From Qipengyuania marisflavi (GTDB lineage: Bacteria; Pseudomonadota; Alphaproteobacteria; Sphingomonadales; Sphingomonadaceae), in assembly GCF_005884405.1 (NCBI RefSeq), contig NZ_VCAO01000002.1, positions 310,001 through 374,000 of the forward strand: 64,000 nt of DNA. Direction: 5' to 3'. Both the position numbers and the translations under genes were made by a program. The stretch's first letter is position 1; every line of letters starts with the position of its first letter. Of this stretch, positions 7,918-17,650 are shown one piece after another. The notes under the pieces were generated by a model, which ran no database searches, was not told the DNA's origin, and saw nothing but the letters and a program-made list of their open reading frames with translations.

Positions 7918-8804
7918 TCGAGAACCGCGCCACTGATGCGATCACGCTGGCACAGGCGCAGGAAGCCTTGGCGAGCCGCGCTTTCAACCCGGCTGATGAG
8001 GACAGCCTGGACCACGCCGCACAGCTGCTGGCCCGTCTGGCCGCAGATCGCGGCTTTCTGGGCGATTTGATGGTGGCGCAGCTGCGCGACCGGCACCGCG
8101 ATATGGCGGTGGAAAGCGGTTATGGACCGCAAGCCATCGTTCTGTCGCCGCTGCGCAATGGCTGTTTTCTGCGCGCCAATATCTGGCCGAGCGAGCAGGA
8201 AAGCTGCTTCCACGCCAGCGGCGCCAAGAGCTTTGTCTATGGCGTCCCGCACGATCACAATTTCAGTTTCCTGACTGCCGGCTATTTCGGTCCCGGTTAT
8301 CAAAGCGATTATTACGAATATGATTAAGAGAGCGTGGCGGGCTATCGCGGCGAGCAAGCCGATTTGCGCTTCGTCGAGCGCAGCGCGCTGGGGGAGGGCA
8401 AGCTTATGCTTTACCGCGCACACACCGACATTCATTCGCAGCTCCCGCCCGAAAGCCTGTCAGTCTCACTCAACATCATGCACATCGACCCGGCGCAGGG
8501 CTGGTTCGATCAATATGGCTTCGATCTGGACGCGAAGACCGTCACGGGTATTCTCAATCCGACGTCTACCGAGGCGTTCCTGCGGTGCGCTGTCGGGCTG
8601 GGCGGACATGAGGCGCGCGATCTGGCGGAGCATTTCGGCTCCCATCATCCAAGTGACCGGCTGCGCTTGGCCAGCTTTGAGGCACGATCTCTGCTCGCAC
8701 CAGACGCGGATGCCCGCGACGCGATCTGGCGCGCTGCGGAGCTGTCGGGAAGTATGATGGTGGCGCAGGAGGCAAAGGCACGCCGCGCGGCTCTGACGGC
8801 TTAG
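7905..8804 (+). pseudogene. Cupin-like putative metalloenzyme gene interrupted by an in-frame TAA
   Basis: The frame from the ATG at 7905 runs 140 codons, meets TAA at 8325-8327, and continues in the same frame without gap or shift to 8804. Together the halves would make a 299-codon protein. The first half carries GVPHDHNFSFLTAGYFGPGY (H116, H118) and the second carries RAHTDIHSQLPPESLSVSLN (H173, H177). This is the spacing of the two metal-binding motifs of a cupin barrel, so both halves are needed for one active site. The interruption fits a single change in a Tyr codon (TAC or TAT to TAA). A GTG at 8334 could start the second half, but its AAGAG is too close for a good ribosome-binding site. 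Probably a recent nonsense pseudogene; a sequencing error is possible. Confidence 0.65.
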
Positions 8805-9286
8805 AAAGCCCCGCCAGCCAAGGCGTCGATTGCGGCTTGCAGGATCACTGCAGCGGCATGGCTGTCAATGCGTTCGGCGCGCTTGGCCCGGCTCATATCC
8901 TGCGCGATCAGCGCGCCTTCCGCGCTGGCTGTGGACCAGCGTTCATCCCACAGCAGCACTGGCAGCGGCAGCTTGCCAGCAAGATTGAGCGCATAGGCGC
9001 GGCTGGCCTGCGCACGCGGGCCTTCGCTGCCGTCCATATTGCGTGGCAGGCCAAGCACGATGCCGCGCACCCTACGCTCGGCAACCAGCTGCGCCAGCTT
9101 GCCTGCGTCCTGCGTAAACTTGCCGCGTGACAGCGTTTTGCCAGCGGTAGCAAAGCGCCATCCTGCATCGCAGGTCGCCACCCCGATGGTCTTGGTACCC
9201 AGATCGAGAGCAAGCAATACGCCGCCATCGGGCAGCGCATCGGCAAACGTGCTGGCGCTGTCGGTTACGAGCGGCTGGCTGTCCAT
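8801..9286 (-). CDS. ruvX: Putative pre-16S rRNA nuclease / Holliday junction resolvase YqgF
   Basis: A 161-residue RNase H-like protein. LLALDLGTKTIGVATCDAG (about 24-42) holds the first catalytic aspartate, GIVLGLPRNMDGSEGPRA is the family signature, LPVLLWDERWSTASAE gives the second acidic motif, and RIDSHAAAVILQAAID the last (ID-HAAA). YqgF trims the 5' end of 16S rRNA precursor and was earlier named a Holliday junction resolvase. It is the last gene of the pyrE-led leftward operon, overlapping the DUF3089 gene by 22 bases, and its stop overlaps the stop of the convergent cupin-like gene. Confidence 0.93.
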   Translation of the reverse strand: MDSQPLVTDSASTFADALPDGGVLLALDLGTKTIGVATCDAGWRFATAGKTLSRGKFTQDAGKLAQLVAERRVRGIVLGLPRNMDGSEGPRAQASRAYALNLAGKLPLPVLLWDERWSTASAEGALIAQDMSRAKRAERIDSHAAAVILQAAIDALAGGAF

Positions 9287-10506
9287 GCCCCGACCCGGCG
9301 CACGACATCTTCCTGCAGATTCTTCCAGAACAGCGGGATGTCATAGACGTGATAATTGCTTCCCGGCAGCACACCCTGTCCCAGCGCGGGCGGATCGCCA
9401 ATCAACAGCAGGCCGCGCGGATCGCAGCGCGCGCCAACCGCATTTGCCACCAATTCGCCGCTGGTCAGCGTCTCGTCAGGAACCAGCGTCCCAAGATTGG
9501 CAGTCACGGCCGCAGCGCCGCCCGTCATCCCGGTCAGCGGATTGACGCACAGGATCGGCCCATCGCCGCGTGGCTGGCCATCGAAGCCGGGAGTGGCCTT
9601 GTAGCGGTCCATGATGAAATCTGGATCACCGTCATCGGCAAAGCTCGACCAGCCGAGCAGACATCCCGATTGGGTCGGTGCGGCGCAGGCAGGGATAGGC
9701 AGCGCGGGCAAATCGTGGGCGACCGAAATTGGCCAGCCCGGTGCATAAACAGCTGCCATGCGGGCTTCCAGCGGTGTTCCGGCCACCTTGTCACGCAGCA
9801 GGCGCAGTACATGTGCTGCGCCCTGGCTATGTCCGGCCAGCACAATGGGCTTGTCCTGATCAACGCTGGCGACAAAGAAATCGAACGCCAGCGCAACATC
9901 GCGATAGGCCATGTCGATCGCAAGATCAGCTTCGGGCTTGTCTGTCAGAAACGCCCCGGCGACGGCCTGGCGGTATTTCGGTGCCCAGATCTCGTCCGCG
10001 CGGTTGAAGGGGCTGGCCATGCCTTTGATGAACAGCCGTGCGCGGTTTTCCGCCGTGGGATCTTCCAGCGCAGCATTCCAGTCTGCACTCACAGCCTCGC
10101 GGATATAGCTGGTGGGATGCACGAAGAAGACTGCAAAGCCGGGGGTCGCCTGCGCATCCGCCGGTTCACCGGGCAGCGCGCCTTGCGTGTCGAAAGGCGC
10201 TGGGCTGTCGAGGCTTTGCTCGGCTGCCGGAGTGTCGGGCGAGGGAGCTTGCTCGGCCGGATCTAGCGCGATCTCTGCAATGCCGGGCTGATAGCGCGCC
10301 GGATCGTCCACGCCGATGCCGGGGCGCGAATACCACATTGCCGGGTCTTGATAGGCATTGGTCTGGAGCGGGGCCTGTTCAACAAATTCGCCGCGCGGGA
10401 CAAACGCGATCTGCGTCGCCTCACGCGACCAGATCGACAGTGCAACGGCACCGGCGATGAAAAGCACGATCACAACTGCGACCAGATAGAGGAATTTGCG
10501 GACCAT
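9265..10506 (-). CDS. DUF3089 alpha/beta-hydrolase, membrane-anchored
   Basis: A 413-residue protein with an N-terminal membrane segment (about 4-26, LYLVAVVIVLFIAGAVAL) that acts as an anchor or uncleaved signal. The rest is a DUF3089 (PF11288) alpha/beta-hydrolase domain: FAVFFVHPTSY (124-134) is the family strand with the oxyanion region and GHSQG (225-229) is the nucleophile elbow with S227. The region 84-122 is Pro/Ala/Asp-rich and probably a linker. The enzyme is likely periplasmic-facing with unknown substrate. Its ATG overlaps the stop of the AI-2E-transporter gene in TAATG. Confidence 0.82.
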   Translation of the reverse strand: MVRKFLYLVAVVIVLFIAGAVALSIWSREATQIAFVPRGEFVEQAPLQTNAYQDPAMWYSRPGIGVDDPARYQPGIAEIALDPAEQAPSPDTPAAEQSLDSPAPFDTQGALPGEPADAQATPGFAVFFVHPTSYIREAVSADWNAALEDPTAENRARLFIKGMASPFNRADEIWAPKYRQAVAGAFLTDKPEADLAIDMAYRDVALAFDFFVASVDQDKPIVLAGHSQGAAHVLRLLRDKVAGTPLEARMAAVYAPGWPISVAHDLPALPIPACAAPTQSGCLLGWSSFADDGDPDFIMDRYKATPGFDGQPRGDGPILCVNPLTGMTGGAAAVTANLGTLVPDETLTSGELVANAVGARCDPRGLLLIGDPPALGQGVLPGSNYHVYDIPLFWKNLQEDVVRRVGAWTASRS

Positions 10507-11624
10507 TAGGCAGCGGCCTCTGCACCTTTGGGCTCACCCGGTTTGCCCGCCGCTTCGATACGCGCCGAACGCCGTTCCAGCGCCACCTTGATCATCGCCA
10601 GCATCGGATCGGCCAGCGCCATTCCCAGAATGCCGAACAGCACCCCGAAGATAAGCTGCGCCGACAGCACCAGCGCGGGTGCCAGATCGACTGTTTTCTT
10701 GGCGATCAGAGGGACGAGGATATAGCCGTCGAAATTCTGCACGAGGAAATAGACGAAGATCGTATAGATCCCCATGTCGACACCGCCGGAGAAGCCGACC
10801 AGCACCATCAGGACGCCCGAGATAATCGCGCCGATATTGGGGATAAAAGCCAGCAGGCCCGTCAGCAGACCCAGCAGCGCCGCCATTGGCACGCCGTAGA
10901 ATGCCAGCAGCGCCCAGGTGAAAATCCCTTCTGCGACCATGCCCACCAGTCGTCCGGCGAGCAGACGGCGCATGGTGTAAGCCTGATAGCTGAGCGTATC
11001 GTAAAACGCGCCGCGACGATGGGAGGGAATCATCCATGCCAGCCCGCGCTCGTAAACGCGCGGGTCGATGGCGAAATAGATGCCGATGATCAGGATCAGG
11101 AACATCGTGGTCAATCCGCCGAACAATCCGCCAATCGCTTTGGTAATCGTACCGACGCCGCTCATCATATTGCTGGCGATGCTCTGAACATCTTCCTGGC
11201 TGATGGCAAAGCCCTTGCTTCGCAGGAACGAGAGCAGTCTGCCCAATTGTTCACCGATGATGGCCGGGAACTCAGCGGCCTGCTGCGAAATCTGCGAGCC
11301 TGCGAAAAAGCCCAGCCAAAGCATGAATGCCACGCCGAACAACAAGGTGATGCCCACGCGCCAGCCGCGCCCGATTGGCAATATCCGGCCCAGCAGACGT
11401 GCGCCGCCATCGATCATAGCGGCGAACACCAATGCCCCGAAAATCACCAGCAGCGATTGCGACAGATGCACAGCCAACACGATGAAGCCGATTACCATCC
11501 CCCAGACCAGCGCCTTTGATGCTTCGTAACGAAGCTTGGGGCTGGCGATGTGGGTAGGGCTGGCGCCCGGTTCCTTTTCAGTGCCGTTCTCTGACGAATC
11601 GGCAGGCGCGGTTTTCTCGGTCAT
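10506..11624 (-). CDS. AI-2E (PerM/YdiK) family membrane transporter
   Basis: A 372-residue inner-membrane protein from the ATG at 11624, which overlaps the lepB stop as ATGA and follows GAGGAC; a longer frame to 11669 lacks such support. About eight transmembrane segments are visible, with the family region GLLAFIPNIGAIISGVLM and QNFDGYILVPLIAKK near the C-terminal third. The family includes E. coli TqsA (autoinducer-2 export) and sodium/proton antiporters, so substrate is uncertain. The N-terminal 40 residues and the C-terminal 25 are polar and cytoplasmic. It is translationally coupled within the pyrE-ruvX operon. Confidence 0.88.
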   Translation of the reverse strand: MTEKTAPADSSENGTEKEPGASPTHIASPKLRYEASKALVWGMVIGFIVLAVHLSQSLLVIFGALVFAAMIDGGARLLGRILPIGRGWRVGITLLFGVAFMLWLGFFAGSQISQQAAEFPAIIGEQLGRLLSFLRSKGFAISQEDVQSIASNMMSGVGTITKAIGGLFGGLTTMFLILIIGIYFAIDPRVYERGLAWMIPSHRRGAFYDTLSYQAYTMRRLLAGRLVGMVAEGIFTWALLAFYGVPMAALLGLLTGLLAFIPNIGAIISGVLMVLVGFSGGVDMGIYTIFVYFLVQNFDGYILVPLIAKKTVDLAPALVLSAQLIFGVLFGILGMALADPMLAMIKVALERRSARIEAAGKPGEPKGAEAAA

Positions 11625-12496
11625 TCGGCGGGAGTCCTCTCCACAAGCGGCGGTCGCAAAGTGCTCCACGCGCGACCGCTACGCAAGGAGGTAAACCAGC
11701 TCAAAGGATTGAGGCTTGTCGTGCCATCAAGCGAAAAAGTGATGAATTCAGCGCGCCCACCGATGTTGGTGAGCGGGATCGGTCCAGCCAGCCCGCTATC
11801 ATCGTAAGCGCGGCTGTCGGAAGAATGGTCACGGTTGTCGCCCATCACGAACACGCTATCATCGGGAATTCTGATCTCGCCAAAATTGTCGAGCCGCTGA
11901 TTTTCGTGATCAATCACCAGATAGGTGGCACCATTGGGCATGGTCTCGCGGTAAACCGGCAGCTGGCAGGCGCGCGTGCCGTCGGGGCGGGTGACGCGGA
12001 AGTCATACAGCCCAAACCCGTTGCAGCGTGAATTGGCATCGAGTGGAATTTCGATTGCCGGTTCAACGGTTTGCGGCACGGGCTGGCCATTCAAGATAAT
12101 CTGGCCATTGCGCACTGCGATGCGATCACCCGGAAGGCCGACCACGCGTTTAATGTAATCCTCGTCCTTCACCGGATGCACCGGGATAACGATGTCGCCA
12201 TATTCGGGAGCAGAACCCCAGATGCGCCAATCACCGCGCGGGGCGACGTGGAAACTGATCGACGACCAGTTCCAGCCATAAGGATATTTGCTCACCACCA
12301 GCCGGTCACCAACCAGCAGATTGGGCATCATCGATTCGGACGGGATATAAAACGGCTTGGCGATAAAGCTGTGAAACCCGACCACGGCGAGCAGCATCAG
12401 CGCCAGCCCGCGCAGCTCGGCCAGCCAGTCGACTTTCTCGTCTTCGGTTTTGGCGTCTTTGGTAATGGGTTGTGCTGCCGGGTTGCCGGTGATCAT
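11621..12496 (-). CDS. lepB: Signal peptidase I
   Basis: A 291-residue type I signal peptidase. One membrane segment (about 29-47) is followed by [10 protein letters not shown] with the catalytic serine S55 and [14 protein letters not shown] with the general-base lysine K116; [14 protein letters not shown] is the box E signature. It removes signal peptides from exported proteins at the outer face of the inner membrane. The start at 12496 overlaps the acpS stop as ATGA, and the frame upstream of it is only antisense. Location in an operon with acpS and pdxJ is common in alphaproteobacteria. Confidence 0.95.
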   Translation of the reverse strand: MITGNPAAQPITKDAKTEDEKVDWLAELRGLALMLLAVVGFHSFIAKPFYIPSESMMPNLLVGDRLVVSKYPYGWNWSSISFHVAPRGDWRIWGSAPEYGDIVIPVHPVKDEDYIKRVVGLPGDRIAVRNGQIILNGQPVPQTVEPAIEIPLDANSRCNGFGLYDFRVTRPDGTRACQLPVYRETMPNGATYLVIDHENQRLDNFGEIRIPDDSVFVMGDNRDHSSDSRAYDDSGLAGPIPLTNIGGRAEFITFSLDGTTSLNPLSWFTSLRSGRAWSTLRPPLVERTPAE

Positions 12497-12894
12497 GTGG
12501 GCACCGCTTCGATGATTACGAAAGCCTGTGCCCATGGATGATCGTCGGTGAGGGTGAGATGAATGCGGGCCTCATGCCCCGCGGGAATCATTTCCGCAAG
12601 CCGCGTTGCTGCGCCGCCTGCCAGCGCCAGTGTCGGCGCACCCGACGGGGCGTTGACCACGCCGATATCCTTCATGAAGACGCCGCGCCGGAAACCTGTG
12701 CCAACCGCCTTGGAGAACGCCTCTTTCGCCGCGAACCGCTTGGCATAGGTGCCGGCGATGGTGAACGGCCGCCGCCGCGCCTTGGCGCGCTCTGTCTCGG
12801 TGAAGACGCGGTTTTCGAAACGCTCCCCATAGCGGTCGAGAGAATTCTGGATCCGCTCTATATTGCACAGGTCGGAGCCAAGGCCGATGATCAT
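12493..12894 (-). CDS. acpS: Holo-[acyl-carrier-protein] synthase
   Basis: A 133-residue 4'-phosphopantetheinyl transferase. It begins [15 protein letters not shown], where the aspartate is a magnesium ligand, and continues with [16 protein letters not shown], the second metal and CoA motif. It converts apo-ACP to holo-ACP for fatty acid synthesis. The start at 12894 is fixed by the conserved N terminus and by ATGA overlap with the preceding small membrane-protein gene. Full length for the family. Confidence 0.95.
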   Translation of the reverse strand: MIIGLGSDLCNIERIQNSLDRYGERFENRVFTETERAKARRRPFTIAGTYAKRFAAKEAFSKAVGTGFRRGVFMKDIGVVNAPSGAPTLALAGGAATRLAEMIPAGHEARIHLTLTDDHPWAQAFVIIEAVPT

Positions 12895-13139
12895 CGCGCG
12901 CTCCGCCAGTGACAGATTGGTTTGCCAGCAAAGAAATTGATCATGCGCCTGAAAATTTCCGCGAGAAGGCCGCCGAAAATCACCATTCCTGCTGCTTTCG
13001 GGACCAGACTGCCCCAATCGCCTCGCCCCCACTCGGGGTTGAGCAAGATGGCAAGAACGATGATCGGCACAACTATCAGCATCAGGACAAAGGTCGTTTT
13101 AACAGACCGCCAGATTTCCAAGGCATATTCTTGCGTCAA
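12891..13139 (-). CDS. Small two-segment membrane protein, TTG start
   Basis: An 82-residue protein with two hydrophobic segments ([17 protein letters not shown] at about 17-33 and [15 protein letters not shown] near 49-63). No family is recognised. The start is TTG at 13139, placed immediately after the pdxJ stop (TAATTG); the next ATG, at 13082, would remove the N-terminal 19 residues. Its stop overlaps the acpS start. The position inside a tight housekeeping operon supports it being real, with coupled translation from pdxJ. Function unknown. Confidence 0.72.
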   Translation of the reverse strand: MTQEYALEIWRSVKTTFVLMLIVVPIIVLAILLNPEWGRGDWGSLVPKAAGMVIFGGLLAEIFRRMINFFAGKPICHWRSAR

Positions 13140-13895
13140 TTACCGCGCCTCATCCATCAGCTCGCGCATATGGCGCACGGCGTGTTCCAGCCCGGTGAAG
13201 ATCGCCTCGCCGACAAGGTAGTGTCCGATATTGAGCTCGGCCAATTGCGGGATGGCCGCAATTGGCTGGACGTTTTCATATGTCAGGCCATGCCCCGCGT
13301 GCGGTTCGATCCCGTTTTTCACCGCCAGCGCAGACATATCGGCAATGCGCTTCAGCTCCGCAGACATCCGTTCGCGGTCGCCATCAAGATGGGCGTGGGC
13401 ATATTCGCCTGTGTGAAATTCGACCACCGGCACACCCAGCCGCAGGGCAGCGTCCAGCTGGCGCTCGTCCGCCTCGATAAACAGGCTGACGCGGATGTCG
13501 TTGTCTTTCAGTTTCCACACAATGGGCGTCAAAGTGTTGTGCAGGCCAGCGGCGTCCAGCCCGCCCTCGGTGGTGCGCTCCTCACGCTTTTCCGGGACGA
13601 TGCAGGCGGCGTGCGGTCTGTGCTTCAACGCGATGGCCAGCATTTCCTCGGTCGCTGCCATCTCCAGATTGAGCGGCAGATCGGTGGCTTCCTGAATGCG
13701 CTGCAGATCGGCATCGCGGATATGCCGCCGATCCTCGCGCAGATGCGCGGTAATACCGTCGCCGCCCACGGCCGCCACGATTTGTGCCGCGCGCACCGGA
13801 TCGGGATGGTCGCCGCCGCGCGCATTGCGGATCGTGGCGACGTGATCGATGTTCACGCCAAGCCGCAGCGGGCGGGAAGGTGCGGGGCTGATCAA
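13140..13895 (-). CDS. pdxJ: Pyridoxine 5'-phosphate synthase
   Basis: A 251-residue TIM-barrel enzyme that condenses 1-deoxyxylulose 5-phosphate with 3-amino-2-oxopropyl phosphate to pyridoxine 5'-phosphate. RLGVNIDHVATIRNARG (11-27), ITAHLREDRRHIRD (48-61), VEFHTGEYAHAH and EPHAGHGLTYENV carry the conserved active-site histidines, glutamate and phosphate-binding residues. Length matches the family. Its ATG overlaps the pyrE stop as ATGA, and its stop abuts the TTG of the next gene, so the operon is read as one coupled unit. Confidence 0.95.
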   Translation of the reverse strand: MISPAPSRPLRLGVNIDHVATIRNARGGDHPDPVRAAQIVAAVGGDGITAHLREDRRHIRDADLQRIQEATDLPLNLEMAATEEMLAIALKHRPHAACIVPEKREERTTEGGLDAAGLHNTLTPIVWKLKDNDIRVSLFIEADERQLDAALRLGVPVVEFHTGEYAHAHLDGDRERMSAELKRIADMSALAVKNGIEPHAGHGLTYENVQPIAAIPQLAELNIGHYLVGEAIFTGLEHAVRHMRELMDEAR

Positions 13896-14473
13896 GCCTT
13901 CCGGCTTCCGGGCTTGGTGATGGCTATGACTGCCAATTCCTCGGGCACCTCTTCGGTTGCATAGGTCGGGAAGGTAATGTCGATCAGCGGGAAAAATGGC
14001 ACGCCCAGATCGGCGGACCCGTTCGAACGGTCGACCAGCGCCACTTCGGCCAGCACTTCGCCGCCCTCACGCGCGACCGCAGCGATCGCCTCGCGGCTGG
14101 AAAGGCCGGTGGTCACCACATCCTCTACCATCAGCACCTTGGCGCCGGGTTCGAGCCGGAAGCCCCGGCGCAGTTCGAAAGTCCCCTCGGGCCGTTCCAG
14201 AAAAACGGCATCCTTGCCCAGTGCGCGGCCCATTTCGTGGCCGATGATCAATCCGCCCATCGCCGGGCTGACCACCAGATCGATCTGGCTGCGCAGCTCG
14301 CGCGGGATTTTCTGAGCCAGCGCGCGGGCCAGCCGGTCGGCCCGCTCGCCATTCATCAGCACGCGGGCGCATTGCAAATAATGGCCACTGTGTCGTCCGC
14401 TCGACAGGACAAAATGCCCCTGCAGCAAGGCTTCACTGGCGCGGAATTCCTGGAGGATATCTTCTTCTGTCAT
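13892..14473 (-). CDS. pyrE: Orotate phosphoribosyltransferase
   Basis: A 193-residue type I phosphoribosyltransferase. The PRPP-binding signature VLMVEDVVTTGLSSREAI is near residues 112-130, and FVLSSGRHSGHYLQCARV near the N terminus is the orotate-site region. It makes orotidine 5'-phosphate in pyrimidine synthesis. The start at 14473 (MTEEDILQEF) matches the family; the frame is open a further 57 bases upstream without support. It is the first gene of an eight-gene leftward unit ending with ruvX and divergent from coxB. Confidence 0.95.
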   Translation of the reverse strand: MTEEDILQEFRASEALLQGHFVLSSGRHSGHYLQCARVLMNGERADRLARALAQKIPRELRSQIDLVVSPAMGGLIIGHEMGRALGKDAVFLERPEGTFELRRGFRLEPGAKVLMVEDVVTTGLSSREAIAAVAREGGEVLAEVALVDRSNGSADLGVPFFPLIDITFPTYATEEVPEELAVIAITKPGSRKA

Positions 14474-14586
14474 AGCCAGCGTCCAAAGCGCCTCACGACC
14501 GATTGCGCAAGGGGGTATCATCGCTGGCACACAGGATGGCTGGGCAGATGACGTAGGGTAAGGCGAATTTTTTGTGGGCTACGCGC

Positions 14587-14615
14587 TTGAGGCAAGCGCA
14601 AAGCCTGCCTATAGG
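14587..14615 (+). promoter_or_regulatory. Sigma-70-like promoter upstream of coxB
   Basis: A -35 element TTGAGG (14587-14592) and a -10 element TATAGG (14610-14615) are separated by exactly 17 bases. They stand about 107 bases before the coxB ATG at 14722 and so leave a leader of about 100 bases. A similar CGCCTATAGGG -10 region precedes ctaB. Prediction from sequence only. Confidence 0.55.
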
Positions 14616-14721
14616 GCACGCCAAACCGGGCCCTGCAATCGGGGGCTGCCCATGCGCATGGCCGGGTTTCGCGGCGGACACACCGCCGAGCCGACAAGAA
14701 CTTACGGAAAGCATCCCGACG

Positions 14722-15813
14722 ATGAAATTTCTTGGCTCCATCAGCGCCCTGCACCGGATTGCCGCCAGTATAGCGATGGCTGTCGCGCTTGCGCTGACCC
14801 CGTCACTGGCCGCCGCGCAGGACGATCCCGCCGCACAAAGCGTGTCGGCAAGCGCGGACAGCACTGCTGCTGCTGACCCGACGCTCGATCCGGCGCTGGC
14901 CGCCGACGGTTCGACCGCCGAAGCTGCGCCGGGGGCCGGTGCCTATGTCCCGATGAAGCCGACTGAAGGCAAGGGGATGCCGGTCGCTGGCGGCTATGAT
15001 GTGCAGGACCAGTTTACGCAAATCGGCCATTTTGCGCGCGGCCTGCATTTCTGGCTGTTCTGGATCATGGTGGCGATCAGCGTATTTGTGCTGGCACTGA
15101 TGCTGTATGTGATGGTGCGTTTTCGCAAGAGCGCCAATCCGGTCCCGAACAAGACCTCGCACAACACCTTTATCGAAGTCGTCTGGACCGTTGTTCCCGC
15201 GCTGATCCTGCTGGGCATTGCGATCCCGTCGATCACGCTGCTGGCCAAGCAGTATGAGACCCCGCCCAAGGATGCGATCACCATTAAGGCGATCGGTTAC
15301 CAGTGGTATTGGGGTTATGCTTATCCCGACAATGGCGATTTCGAAGTCGTTTCCAATATGCTGACCAAGGAAGAGGCTGAGGCCAACGGTGAGCCGCATC
15401 AGCTGGCTGTCGACAACCGCATGGTTGTGCCGGTCGGCGTGCCAATCCGGTTGCAGGTTACCGGCGCGGATGTGATCCATTCTTTCGCGGTCCCTTCGCT
15501 GTGGTTCAAGCTCGACGCGGTTCCCGGCCGGTTGAATGAAAAGCTGCTGCAGATTGATGAACCCGGCGTCTATTACGGCCAGTGTTCGGAACTGTGTGGC
15601 GCGCGCCACGGCTATATGCCGATCGCGGTCGAAGCCTTGCCGATGGCCCAGTACAATGCCTGGGTGCTGGCACAGGGCGGCAAGGTCGCCGGTGCCGAAG
15701 AAGAAGGCGTGGAGGCTGATCCCAAGGCCGCCCCGTTGCAGCAGCCTGAAAGCGCCATCCCTGGTGCTCCGGGTGCAGGTGCGCCGCCGGTCACTGACGA
15801 CACGACCACCTGA
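14722..15813 (+). CDS. coxB: Cytochrome c oxidase subunit II
   Basis: A 363-residue subunit II of the aa3-type oxidase. A signal peptide (1-32, ending AAAQ) is followed by an Ala/Asp-rich stretch and two membrane segments (about 110-133 and 152-174). YQWYWGY at 193-199 is the aromatic electron-entry region. All CuA ligands are present: H253, C288, E290, C292, H296 and M299. It accepts electrons from cytochrome c in the periplasm. The start at 14722 follows ACGGAAAG; the frame is open upstream but unsupported. The C-terminal 40 residues are Ala/Pro/Glu-rich and dispensable-looking. Confidence 0.96.
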   Translation: MKFLGSISALHRIAASIAMAVALALTPSLAAAQDDPAAQSVSASADSTAAADPTLDPALAADGSTAEAAPGAGAYVPMKPTEGKGMPVAGGYDVQDQFTQIGHFARGLHFWLFWIMVAISVFVLALMLYVMVRFRKSANPVPNKTSHNTFIEVVWTVVPALILLGIAIPSITLLAKQYETPPKDAITIKAIGYQWYWGYAYPDNGDFEVVSNMLTKEEAEANGEPHQLAVDNRMVVPVGVPIRLQVTGADVIHSFAVPSLWFKLDAVPGRLNEKLLQIDEPGVYYGQCSELCGARHGYMPIAVEALPMAQYNAWVLAQGGKVAGAEEEGVEADPKAAPLQQPESAIPGAPGAGAPPVTDDTTT

Positions 15814-15821
15814 TAGTTTGA

Positions 15822-17573
<1,752 letters not shown>

Positions 17574-17599
17574 CGCCTGCGCCATGGCATGATTATCTG

Positions 17600-17633
17600 A
17601 CGGCCGGTCCGCAAGGGCCGGCCGTTTGCTTTT
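17600..17633 (+). terminator. Intrinsic terminator after coxA
   Basis: An 11-pair stem formed by ACGGCCGGTCC (17600-17610) and GGGCCGGCCGT (17615-17625), with one G-T pair, closes a GCAA tetraloop and is followed by TTGCTTTT. It begins 26 bases after the coxA stop and should end most coxBA transcripts before the hydrolase gene at 17651. Confidence 0.85.
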
Positions 17634-17650
17634 GAGCGAGGAGCTGCCCA

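Noticed and set aside
8801-9286. ruvX and its neighbour considered as part of the peptide locus
   Set aside because: ruvX is on the opposite strand and belongs to the pyrE-led operon; its link to the cupin gene is only the shared stop bases.
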